Source: Antitrichia curtipendula
Taxonomy: Eukaryota; Streptophyta; Bryopsida; Hypnales; Leucodontaceae
DNA length: 64,000 bases
Assembly: GCA_951230915.1 (NCBI GenBank)
Contig: OX579635.1
Span: forward strand, 8,494,001-8,558,000
Direction of reading: 5' to 3'
Under the pieces are notes generated by a model. That model was given only the letters and a program-made list of their open reading frames with translations. It had not been told where the DNA came from and ran no database searches. This document shows positions 48,267 to 59,054 of this stretch, piece after piece; within the stretch, counting starts at the first letter, position 1, and each line of letters opens with the position of its first letter. Position numbers and translations under genes: made by a program.

Positions 48267-48677
48267 TAAGGTAGAACTACACGTTACCACCCTGATTCAC
48301 AATCTAACTATATTGGGGCCAACTCTAGGAAAGACACATATTTTTCAGAGGTGTGCTTTTGTTTCAGGAGTCAAACCGAAGTGGAATTATAATTTTTTGA
48401 TAAAAATTGTAATTTCTATGAATTTCTGAATTGAAATTGCACAACCACTACTAGACTAGATTCATAAACGTCCTCTTACAACTCAATACCGCTTTCCAAT
48501 GTATCTAATAGCACTTGAAGATCCACCAATCATTAATTGACATGTTATCTTTTAATAACATTAATAAACTATTGTTGTCAGAATCTTAAGCGGATTTGCA
48601 TGTTTTTTTGATGGAATTGGGACAAAGATGTAGACCACGGATTTGAATCACTGACGGAATTGGGTAGTTCTACCTTA
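48267..48677. mobile_element. TA-flanked MITE, family F
   Basis: The left end is TAAGGTAGAACTAC and the right end GTAGTTCTACCTTA, exact inverted repeats, 411 bp, with a TA on each side. The interior is non-coding. Confidence 0.65.
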
Positions 48678-49486
48678 CATCACAACAAGACTCATTAGGA
48701 CTGTTTCCATATGGATGAAAGCTATACAGAAATGGTTAGTTACTATGGGGGTGGATAACTAGCCAACATGAAAATTAGGTTGCCCAGTCTAACACACACA
48801 CTAGTGCACACCATAAATGCTACAATGTCACAATTACAACAAGTGTTGAATAGTATGTCCTTGTGATAAATAGTTTAGAGCATACTAAATGACTATTTCC
48901 ATGTAGCTTTCTTCCTATGGCCAATTTGACATATAGATTTTCACCTCTTTGGGGGAGACTTGGTCCCTCCATAATTTGGCCACTACAATGAGTCCAATGC
49001 CAAGCTAATTGTTAAAAAAAACTCCCATGTTAAGTAGGAGTCTCATTAGGACTTAGTGGTGAACCTCTAATGTGTCACTTAACTCTTAAATGTCAAACCA
49101 AGTTAGAAGAGCTTATCCTACAATATTTTTGATATCCTTCTTTAAGTCTTCAAGAGATGCATCTTTCAAACCAAGTTTTCTATTTCAAATCACAATTTGA
49201 ACGTGTTTTTTTTGCATGGGAGAGTTTGTTAGAATTTATGTAAAATATCTTTGAGGCTGCCCATTTTTTTGAGGAGGGTAAAAGCTCATCATTATTTGGT
49301 CGTTTTTTAAATTTATTTTTTACACAAATAAAGGAATACCTTTATTACAAGGGGAGAAAAATACAAATGCCTAGCCACAAGTAACTTGGGGTCCGACAAA
49401 TAGTGTTAGAATATAAAGACATAGAACCGCGAGTGTTGACAAGGTGGGCATGGAATTGTTTGTTCATTTGTTCAAGCTCCATTGAT
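48678..49486. other. Intergenic DNA
   Basis: No gene or element ends are seen. Confidence 0.4.
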
Positions 49487-49760
49487 GCATATACAAGAAA
49501 GACTAGTGTGCCCTGTGTTGTTGTCACAATCAAAATCAAAGTAAAAATTATTTTCTTAATTCATAAAATCTTTGAAATTCAATCACTTTCCCATCATATG
49601 TCAAAACACCACGAATCAAAACCCATGCACCCCTCCTCGCTAAGGGCTTTCCGACAGTACCAAACACGCGATTGGGGGACGCATGGTCCGGTAGATCTCA
49701 CCATGACAAATAAAATAAAATAAAACAAAACAAAACAAACATCCTATCTTAATGGTAGGA
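49487..49760 (-). repeat. Antisense copy of the 8562-9075 repeat
   Basis: The reverse complement carries the T/TTTG-rich start, GAGATCTACCGGACCATGCG, AGGAGGGGTGCATGGG and GGGCACACTAG in the same order as the tandem copies at 8562-9075. Confidence 0.55.
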
Positions 49761-49993
49761 TTCTCACATCCAAGCTTGGGTTGCCCTATGGCTGTATAGG
49801 AGGAGGCTTGAAAACAGTTCGGGCATTAAGAACTGTCCCTACAAAAGTGCCAAAAACAGTGCAGAAATAGAAGTGACTTTGTGTGGTGAGAAATTGCCAT
49901 CCCATGTGTGTGATTTTAGGCTAATGAACAGGTGACATGGTTCACCATCATGTATGATTTTGCTCATAATAATGTTCTGAATTTGACATTGAG

Positions 49994-50603
49994 GTCTGCA
50001 AAATGGCATTGAAATGTCAAAAAATAACAAAAAAACACATCTGAGGCTGAACCTCCTTCTACTAGAATGCTTCTCAGTCACTCATAACTTCTTGGATTGA
50101 TGTGAAATTTTAACCACACAAACTAGACTAGTATGCGCAACTTTTCCAAAATAATTTATTGGAAACGGACATTGTATGAAGAAGAAACAAACCGCCGAAG
50201 TTCACTGTCATCCAAAAATGTCAAGATTCTGAACTTCAAATTGCTCCCAAACATTCAAAACAACTTGAATTGACATGAAAATTTTACCACAGTAACTAAA
50301 TTGCAAGGGGAACATAACCAACAAATTTTATTGAAAACTAACATTATATAAAGGAGATACAAGTCCCCAAAGTTGCAGCCATCAAATGCAGTTTGGTGAA
50401 CTCCAATTAAGCCTGTGAACTTCGATTGGCTTCCAAGAAATCAGTACATCTTAGATTGATTTGAAAATTGTACCTCACTAACTAGAAGAAAGAGCGCAAC
50501 TTTCTCAACAAATTTTATTGAAATCGGACATTAGATGCAAAAGTTACAGCACTTTGAAATGGACTTGAAACTATGTGAGGAAACCCTGAGGCATTTAGGG
50601 GTT
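49994..50603. repeat. Dispersed repeat family D, copy 2
   Basis: It aligns with 13681-14310 over about 600 bp and ends with GAGGCATTTAGGGGTTG, a decayed TTAA-type terminus. Confidence 0.55.
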
Positions 50604-50893
50604 GCAATAAATTTTGATTGACTATAGGGAGTGAATTGAATGGAAACGTACAGTGGATCATTCTTAAACTCACTAACTCCATTCAAAGGCATGTTTTGAT
50701 TCATCACAGTTGCACCTATGAGCATTAATAGGGACCTAGGCACCTCTGACTTTGAAAAATCATATCTTATTCATTCCAAGTCAGAAAATTAAAATTAAAA
50801 CTTCCACTGCCGTATTCCTCATTTTTCTTTCTTTTAAAAATATGAAAAAGTCTTTGGATCCACCCACTTATGCACATGGGTCTTTCTTCCCTT

Positions 50894-51288
50894 AGAGCAT
50901 CTCCTGCAACCCTCTTGGTTTGACCCTACCAAATGGGCTTTGGAGGGAAAAGTGGCGAAATCAAAGTGAGCGGGGTTGGAAAAGCTCCTGCAGATCGGAA
51001 GAAGAGGGCCGGCAAATGATGGTGCAGAGCCAATGGGGAAAGCTTGCGGCTTCCCCGAGACAACTTTCTCATTAATTTAACCCTTGACTTGCCAAAACAT
51101 GGAACTCGATGACAAAGAGGGGCCTCAAAGGGTTGCACTAGAAATGAAAATTCTAGTGCAATATAGCCAAAATTGAGAGGCCCCGCACCTCTACATCCTC
51201 GTCTACAGTGCTGTTGGGGATTGGATTTCCCTCAGCCGCTCAAAACTTCCCTGACAAGGGTGTTTGAGCGGGCTGCAGGAGATGCTCT
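50894..51288. mobile_element. MITE with AGAGCATCTCCTGCA termini
   Basis: The left end is AGAGCATCTCCTGCAACCC and the right end GGGCTGCAGGAGATGCTCT, with TTA on both sides, about 395 bp, non-coding. The TTA flank and GAGCATC tips resemble Harbinger/Tourist MITEs. Confidence 0.65.
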
Positions 51289-51371
51289 TAGATGAGCGCT
51301 TTCTGAGCCTTCTACCTTACCTAGACTCTTGTTTAATGGTTAAGTCAATTCCACACATTATCTATGTAGTT
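51289..51371. other. Spacer between two MITEs
   Basis: Short AT-rich spacer with no feature. Confidence 0.4.
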
Positions 51372-51888
51372 TAAGATAAACCAGCCTATGACAGGCAGAA
51401 TGACTGATTTGGTATGTTGCCATTAGCAAAATAAAATCAGATTTTTTTCTAGCAGAGACAACTTTGAGAAATGAAAGAAGCAGTTAAAATTTTAGTTTTT
51501 GGACAAAGTAGGAATTTGTTGTGAATTTTTTAAGTATTTTTCCAAAACAATCTGTAGACTATCTGAAATCAATAAAATATGTCTTCATGATGGTCATCTT
51601 ACCACCTAATGCAGTCTTCAGATTTCCTAACACAACCACAAGAATTTTTAATGTGTCCATCACTCAAAGGAATAAAAAAACAACTCTTTATGATGAGTTT
51701 ACACTCACAATGTGTAAGTGTCCTATGACAGTCATTACTAATTCTATCACAATCACCTAATGCACTAATGTGGGTCACTAACCAACCTAATTAAATTGTA
51801 GAAGCAAAAATCTGAAATGGACTGTAATGGGGGGGTTATGTAGATGTTTGCGTTAGACAGTTGGCCTGTTATAGGTTGGTTTACCTTA
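51372..51888. mobile_element. TA-flanked element, family G
   Basis: The left end is TAAGATAAACCAGCCTATGA and the right end TATAGGTTGGTTTACCTTA, inverted repeats of about 23 bp with few mismatches and TA on both sides. The plus frame 51521-51760 inside has no known domain. Confidence 0.6.
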
Positions 51889-54076
51889 CATAAACTGACA
51901 TTCAATTATGATTCTAATGCAAATTTGCATCATAAACATGGAGATTCTGGATGGTTCTCAATTTCCCATATAACTGATTTATGAAATAAATAAGTAGCTG
52001 TAAATGTTTATTGTAAAAGCAAGTTATATCATTTAACTGTTCAACAAAGGTAGTTGCACCTAAAAATGAACTACTCCTCAAATTTGACCTCTATTTTTGA
52101 AGGAAAACTGAACAAGGAGGATACTCGAAATGGAGTGCATGACAAAAACAAATGTAGGGTGAAATTTGAGTATTGTGCAACTCTATTAATAGTACTATGG
52201 AGGTGACAACCTTAGAAGTGGAAAATTTTGGGTTCACTTTTTGTTGCTTTAACTTCTTCTCTAGTGTCATTCTCAATGTGCATCAAATGTATTTTGGCAT
52301 CACCTACATGACACTTTTAGCACTCTACATCTTGCATCTTTGAAAACTTGTAACTAATTCACAATGTGTCCAAAAATGATGGAACCACTTGCATTTTGAT
52401 TCATAGTCCTTCACCAATGTGCAACAATTGTTGTTAATTTTCTACAGCATATTGGTCATGTTGTAGAGCTTATTTGTGCAATTTTAGGTGTAGTTACCTT
52501 AGTAGCGAGTGGTAGAGTTGACATTCAATTATGTTTGTAATCAATGTTTAGAAGAGAATGGTTAGTTAGTTTTATTGTTAGCTAGTGCCTTTAGAAAAAT
52601 AATCAGTTGAGGGAGAAAATGGAGGATCCAAAACTGGACAAAAAAAATTGGGTAGGACTAGCACCCATTTAGTGTGCAAAAATAAAAGGTAGACATGTTG
52701 CTGCCGCCTTCATGAAATTATCTGATTCTAGGTGCTCACCATTTCAAATTCAATGCTAATACTTGGACTGTTGGAAGTATGTATGTTCTTAGACAAGGTG
52801 GATATTACTTTTAAATTGATCTTTGAGGGGCTTTGAGAAGGTGGGAGCGGATATTGCTTTAGAATTGGTCGTGGTAGAGAACTCTTGCTATGTTATTCAT
52901 GTATGCCCAATGTGATGAAATTTGAAATTTAGTTGTCAATATTAATCCAATGTAATGAGATTTGGATTTTAGTTTCAAAATCAATATGTTTTTGAAAGGA
53001 GAGGATTGCAAATTTGAAGTTCAAGCGTTACTAGTCAATTACAAAAAATTTGAGCCCTTCAAAGGGACGTTTAAAGGAGGTTCCCGAAGTTGTAAACCAA
53101 AGTTAGATTCATTAACAATAATATAATTTATAATAAAAAAATAAAAATCTGATGTGGCACTAGTGGTGCCACATCAGATTTCAAAATTTTGTAATTTCAG
53201 ATTTATTTTAAAAAATACATATATTTTAATATTTTAAAATTTTTCTTTAAATTTTTTTATTAAAACTGTCACATGCCATCTAGGCCTTGCAGTTTGTTGA
53301 ATTTTTTTCTTAAAATCATTTTTTTTGCCAGCATTCCATGTTGTTCGGGAATTGATGGCTTTCTTTAGGGCTCAAACTTTGTGTAATATATTTGGAGTTT
53401 AGTTCAAAATCAACATGTCTTTGAAAGGGGAAGATTGTAGCCTTTGTAAATCTGAAGTTCAAATAAAGTGACCAATGAGAATTTGATAATAGAGAAAATG
53501 AACTAGGAGATTTTAATAAAGAGAATATGCAATTGGTGCCCTGACTCCTTCTCCCCAACTCCTTCTACGAAGAAGATGCAAATTATCCAAGTAGCTTTGA
53601 AAACTTTCCAAACACTATTTCTAATGTAGATTTAACTTATTATATATAATAAATGTGGAGCTTTTGTCTAGATGTAGGACAATAAACTTGTCTTATGAAG
53701 TGGGACCACAAAGTTGAAAATGCAAAAAATTATCCAAGGGGAAAATGCAATAATTTCTTATTTTTCACACATGAAAAAAATTGCAAATTTTGAATTTATA
53801 TTTACAATCTAACACCCCAAGTCATCTAGGTGAGGTCAAAAATAGATCCTAGATATGACACGAAATAGTGGGCAAAATTTTATTTTTACTCCAGAGAACT
53901 TGCATTTTCATCATGCTAGTTTCATAAAGTGGGATGGATTTAGAGTCTTATTTGGACAACTCCCATATGATAAATAAGTGGTTAGAAATGTATATTGTAA
54001 AAATAAGATATATTAAATGGTTCAACCATCAGTTATAGTTCATTGAAAGACTTGCTATTTTAAAATTGAGAGCATA
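51889..54076. other. Intergenic DNA
   Basis: No gene is seen. At 53145-53183 a perfect 16-bp stem (AAATCTGATGTGGCAC) with loop TAGTG forms a strong hairpin. Confidence 0.4.
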
Positions 54077-54968
54077 ACATTTAAGATCATCTACAATGCT
54101 CCTTGCAACAAACACAATATCGGCAATGTGCCAAGTGCGACTTATTTCTAAGTAAAATTGTGCTCCATTGCAATCGTTATTAGGTCTTCCAATTTCATGG
54201 CCTCAATTTGCAAACACCTAGTCCCGACTAATTTGCAACATGTGAAGGGCCCACAAGTTGGGAATAGTCATTATTGTTAATGCCTTTTCAAGCATTGGTG
54301 TGTGTACTAATCAATTCAACCTTCACTTGTTCCATGAAAAATCTTTTCTTTCTTTCTTTAATACAGGAAAGTCCATTTGACATTTGGATTGCCAGCTTTG
54401 CATAGGTTCAATTTTTCCAAAGAAAACATCAACACTGTGCGGACCTTGTGGAATAGCCTACCATTTGCCGTTACAGGGGGCTTGTATATTGAGTATGCCT
54501 TGCAAATGCTCTAAGAGCATCTACAATGCACATGGGAACTTGGACAATATTGGCACTGTGCTGGGCTTAGGCTAATTTATAATTAAAAATGTGCTCCAAT
54601 GCATCCGTTATTGGAAACTCCACTTCCATGGCCTCGGTATGCGACCCCCCGAAATCGGCAAATTTGCAAGATGTGAAGGGCCCGCAAGTTGGCTCACGAT
54701 AGAAATAATCATTATTGTCAACCCTTTTTCACGTTGTTATATGTGCCAATCAATTCAATATTTCCTTGTTTCAATGAAAAGTTTTTTTTTAATAATACAG
54801 ATTATTTTCTTTCTTTCTTTTTATAATGTGGAAAAGTCCACTTGACTTTGGGATGCATTGGGTCAATGTTTCCAAAGAATAAACCGGCACTTCCACGGCC
54901 TTGTAGAAAGGCCCGCCATTTGCTGTTACACGGCTTGTATGCCGAGTATGCATTGCAGATGCTCTAAG
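54077..54968. mobile_element. Two tandem MITEs with AGAGCATCTACAATGC termini
   Basis: Copy 1 runs from 54077 (AAGATCATCTACAATGC) to about 54512 (GCAAATGCTCTAA). Copy 2 starts there (TAAGAGCATCTACAATGCAC) and ends at about 54968 (GCATTGCAGATGCTCTAA). Both share the internal words AATATTGGCA/AATATCGGCA, CCATGGCCTC, AATTTGCAA and GATGTGAAGGGCCCGCAAG. They share a junction and appear as a head-to-tail pair. Confidence 0.6.
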
Positions 54969-55198
54969 TTATAACATGATATTTTCTTTCCCCTAAGATC
55001 CCAGGGAGAGAGGGTACAGCATATATCTTCCTGAGATGCCTGGGCGGCTGCAAATCTTTACAAGATAAAATCATCCAACTTCAAGTGGGGAGTCCTCCAC
55101 ATGTCAGGGCAAGCAAAAGGGATCCTGTGCACAAAAGGCTGACGACAGTAAGCTTATGAGTGCAGAGTCCAGCACAATGTTAGCGGAGAATCGCCTGT
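54969..55198. other. Spacer
   Basis: No feature could be supported. Confidence 0.4.
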
Positions 55199-55504
55199 TA
55201 AGGTAGTGTGCTCTTAAAGCGACCACTTAAGAGCAGATCGCCTTTTCAGGGAAGTTAAACTTATTGAAACAATTTTCAGTAAATTTATATAGGAAGAAAA
55301 ATGGAATTGGCATCTAACCCAAGTCGTTTCATATTTTTCAGATCTTTGTAGCATTAGTTATGAATTTTTGAAGTTCAAACACAGTGGTTCCTAAAAGCGA
55401 CCACCTTCTGAAATGTACACAGTTCGAACATTGAAGAAAGCAAAATGTACCTCTGTGTCATGATCGCTTTCAGAACATGGGCGCTTTTAGAGCATACTAC
55501 CTTA
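55199..55504. mobile_element. TA-flanked MITE, family E copy 2
   Basis: The left end is TAAGGTAGTGTGCTCTTAAA and the right end TTTAGAGCATACTACCTTA, 306 bp. The internal word AAAGCGACCAC recurs in both halves. It is the compact version of the element at 15441-17284. Confidence 0.65.
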
Positions 55505-57266
55505 GTTAATTGTTAGTAGGTGGAATTGGCAAAAAAACACTGGTGAAGAACTTTTAGAAAAAATAGAGAAAAAAACCCCAAAGAAAACTCAGTCTCGGTA
55601 CTTGAAAAATCGGTACAAATATAGGAATTAAAGGAAAATATGTAGCTGGTAAAAACTCAAAAAATATATCCCAAACACTGGCTGGTCCATTGGGTAAGTT
55701 GGTAACATTTTTTTATATTGTACTTGGTGCTGACAGTGGATGCCCTGCTGCTGATTTTGAGATTGGTCCAAAAGGTGCTGGCAAAGTTTCTTGGTGGACG
55801 GATTCCCTGAAGTCTCTGCTCTCCGTTAATGCTAAGCTTGTCACTGAAGCCGGCAATGTGCTCAAACTGTGACGGAGCCACTGTTGTGTTTGACCCCTGC
55901 CAGGCCACTTGTGTCTTATTTCACCTCTCTCTGCAATGAAATTCCATTTCATTTGTTTCCAAAACAATAACAAAAACAAAAACTGTGAGCACCTCAGTGC
56001 AAGCCCAATGAGAGCATGTGCGAGGTGAAGAGCACAGGGATTGTGACATGGTGGAAAGTGGGTTTCAAATTGTGACCAAGCATCGAACTCATGCTCTGAT
56101 CGATAACTCAGCCAGAATCTGTTACGAATGCTTCTTCTTGTGAGCTGACTGTGTCCTTCCTCAACGGCCATGAGGACCTGAGAATATGGATACCTTTTCA
56201 AACTCATGAGCTTGCAAAGTTTCGTAAGTTGCACCTTCAACCATAAATCAACATTCCTACTCTTAGAAGAGACTCTACCCTACATCAATTGCAACTGTAA
56301 CAGTAACTGAGATCATTATCATGTATGAGATCATAATAATTAAAACAGTTAAACAGCTATACTGATTCATCCTACTAGTGCATGAAACCCTAATTTACCC
56401 AAAGGCACATTATTTGATAGTTGGTGTAGGTTAAATTTCCATTGACTTGTCCTAATTTCCACTAAAGCCTTCCTTCCTTCCATCCTTTCATCCAGAGGTC
56501 ACAGTCTTGCCACGCATCCCATTAGGTTGAATAAGCTTACAGTGACCAGATTGTGTGTGTTCTCACATCTCTGTTGTAGACTTTAGGGTGGATGTCGGTG
56601 CAGTTCTGCTGCATGTAGGCAATCATTCATTGAGTAACAGTATTAAGTTTCAATTATACAATCCATGATTCTCTCTCACATAAATGAAGTGCTGATTACT
56701 GAGCAATATAATTAAATGGTAATCACCTTGTCATGAATTTAGTACGCCAGTCCTCCATTATGTGAATGTTTTTTAAGTGTACGATTTAGCAAGCCTATAA
56801 AAGCCATTATTCCATTGCCAAGCCTACTGAACACCCTACTGTTCTTTTTGTTCCCACTTCTGCAGCATTGGAGCTGGCAATTGGTTACTGCACACCTGTC
56901 TGTCATAGAGTCTTAACGCACCTCCCAAAAGAAGCATCTGAGGGCAGCACATCTCAGCTGTGCCCATGCGGTGTAGTTAGTAAGGCTACTTACCAGGCTA
57001 CCCCAACAGTCTTTCATTCATGCTTGTCTCTTAGGACCAGAGTTTTTCTTCGTCAGGCATTGGAGGAGGCTGTGCCACTGTAGCTTTGGCAGTGCATCTG
57101 CACTGCAGGAAATTCAATGGTGCTAAATACATATATGTAGAAATAAATACGCTGTTGGCAATGCCAATAATACACAAAAACGACCTCATGTCAGGAGGGC
57201 ACTGCCACGGGTTGATGAAAAAGCTGGGAGGGGTGAATTGGAAAGGGTGAGCACATAGAATGGGTC
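55505..57266. other. Intergenic region with unassigned open frames
   Basis: A minus-strand frame of 175 codons (56240-55713) and a short plus-strand frame (55690-55872, with KGAGKVSWWTDSLKSLLSV) overlap. Neither has a recognised domain and I cannot decide between them. A minus frame near 57031-57110 ends AQPPPMPDEEKLWS after a CTGCAG acceptor-like string and could be the last exon of an undetected gene. Confidence 0.3.
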
Positions 57267-57462
57267 GGGGTGAACTGACCCCGTCGCTCGTCCCTGCGAA
57301 GTCATTCCAGGGGTGCAGGTAAAATAAAAAAAACCCTATTTTGTGTTTGATAAATTTATCTTGTATACCTCTCCACACTAATTTGGGGCCTGAGAATTTG
57401 CAAAAAAATTCATGCGTGGAAAATAAAAAAATTCAGGGACGAGCGAGGGGTCAGTTCACCCC
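57267..57462. mobile_element. MITE with GGGGTGAACTGACCCC termini
   Basis: The left end, GGGGTGAACTGACCCC(G)TCGCTCGTCCCTG (gap marked), is inverted at the right end as CAGGGACGAGCGAGGGGTCAGTTCACCCC, about 196 bp. The terminal 16 bp is itself nearly palindromic. The interior (CCCTATTTTGTGTTTGATAA and onward) is shared with 46310-46520. Confidence 0.6.
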
Positions 57463-58166
57463 GGCCATAGAATGCTGCCTTGAGATACGGGTATAATGAG
57501 CTCAACTTATTATGAGCCAGAGTTCCTGAACAAGTTTCTATTTAAGTGAAAGGGTAATAAGTTATATGGTCTGCAGCGAGGACAGTGAATGCAGGTGGTC
57601 TGCCTGCTCTGCTCAATCCATTTATACAGTCTGGCTGCACCACATGTACAGCACAGGCTGGCAACACCACAGAACATAATTAGAAGTAGCTCGAACAAAG
57701 GCTGATGACGGAGCACTTCTGATCGTGAAGATTAAATATCCACTCAGACACTCTGTTTCAAGTATTCAGCACCGACTATGAAAAAAGAAATCAGCTAACA
57801 TATTCCCCATGTCTACACGGCCTCTGTTACACTCGGTTCTTATTTTAGAACATGAAGGTCTTGCTTTTGTATCAAGGAAGTACACAGAATAATAATTGAG
57901 ACGTACTTCCAGGATTCAGAACCCACAAACAGAAACGACCCAAGGTGAGGCATGTCCCTCTTCATCAATCTAGACACAATAGAATATCTAGATACAATAG
58001 AATATGTACCATGACCACACTGTATAGTGACAGCAAGGATATCGACAATTCTGCAAATGCAGGACTTTTGTCGGTGTGCAAAAAATGAACACAGTATTGA
58101 GAAACTCACATACAGAAATGTACAACCATAAACCGAGAATACCCAGCAGGCTATTCTCATTGTAAT
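57463..58166. other. Intergenic or intronic DNA
   Basis: Minus frames at 57716-57510 and 58160-57840 show no domain. They may belong to the unrecognised gene just to the right if its last segment is spliced. A small tandem repeat (ATAGAATATCTAGATACA) lies at about 57975-58005. Confidence 0.3.
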
Positions 58167-58715
58167 TCATACCAGCGGTTCACAAGTCATGCGTATTGCT
58201 TTCGGCACTGCAGGCTGAATACGCCTGCCCTCAGAGTTGTAATCTTGAAAAACGCCAGCCTCCGGGACAACCTGGGGCTGCTTGGAGGATGGCAATGGAG
58301 TAATGACAAATAAATAGGTTCCTCACCCGCAGATTGATTGGATAGTATCTCCCTTCGGTTGATATTGAGATCTGTCCCCCTTGCGGTTCATATGAAGTTC
58401 CTCCACCGATGGTGGCAAATCCAAGACTTGCTGTTTCTCTTAAGGAACTCCAACGTTTTGGGGTGCCATGAATGCTTTGTTATTGTCATTGGATTTAATT
58501 TATCAAGTTTTGGACTTACTGCGACATAAGACCATCACTTTCACTTTGGTTCTTCATCCACTTGCCCTATGAAGGTCTGGCTAGGGCCCTCATTTGGTGG
58601 ATTTGCAGGATGAGAAGGTTGGGCTTCCCTACTATAGGAGGAATAGCAGCATGGCCTGTAACAACTGGTCCAGCAGGTCCTACCCGAGCGTGGCTGATAT
58701 CTCTAGAAGTCAACA
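58167..58715 (-). CDS. Exon-like segments of an unrecognised gene
   Basis: Three minus-strand segments look coding. 58715 to about 58620 has an ATG and MLTSRDISHARVGPAGPVVT. About 58440-58327 carries GFATIGGGTSYEPQGGQISI then EGRYYPINLR, followed by a GTGAGG donor. 58277-58167, after an AAGCAG acceptor, carries PQVVPEAGVFQDYNSEGRRI then QPAVPKAIRMTCEPLV and a stop. The second and third join in phase. The link between the first and second is unresolved: an overlapping frame in the first segment (EAQPSHPANPPNEGPSQTF) is an alternative. A donor (CTG/GTATGA) just before the stop allows further exons. It lies downstream of TAD1 on the same strand. I do not recognise a family. Confidence 0.35.
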
Positions 58716-59054
58716 TGTTGAAGTATTAGCTAGAAAGTAAATCACATTCTACTTAGAGCTGCCAAATTCTACATACCATTTAAATAAGGTCGGCAATGAT
58801 AAAATGGCTTTGAATAATACTTAAAAGAATTACAGTCAATTTATGCCAATGCACGGTTCTTTTATTGATTGAACAATTGCAATTTCATAAAACATTCTAG
58901 AAACATCAACTTATACTCTAAAGCGATAAGAGTATAAGAAAACAATTTTCAGCATGTCAACAAGAAAGGGGTTGTGCTGACCTGCGCACGCTAAGTTGAG
59001 TAGAGTGACATCAGTGCTGGTTGAAAAATCACATATCCCCACATGACTGCAGCT

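Noticed and set aside
57510..57716. Minus-strand frame with a hydrophobic segment and HCPRC, considered as a LITAF-type zinc domain
   Set aside because: The first CxxC half of a LITAF domain is absent and spacing is wrong; no exon partner could be found.
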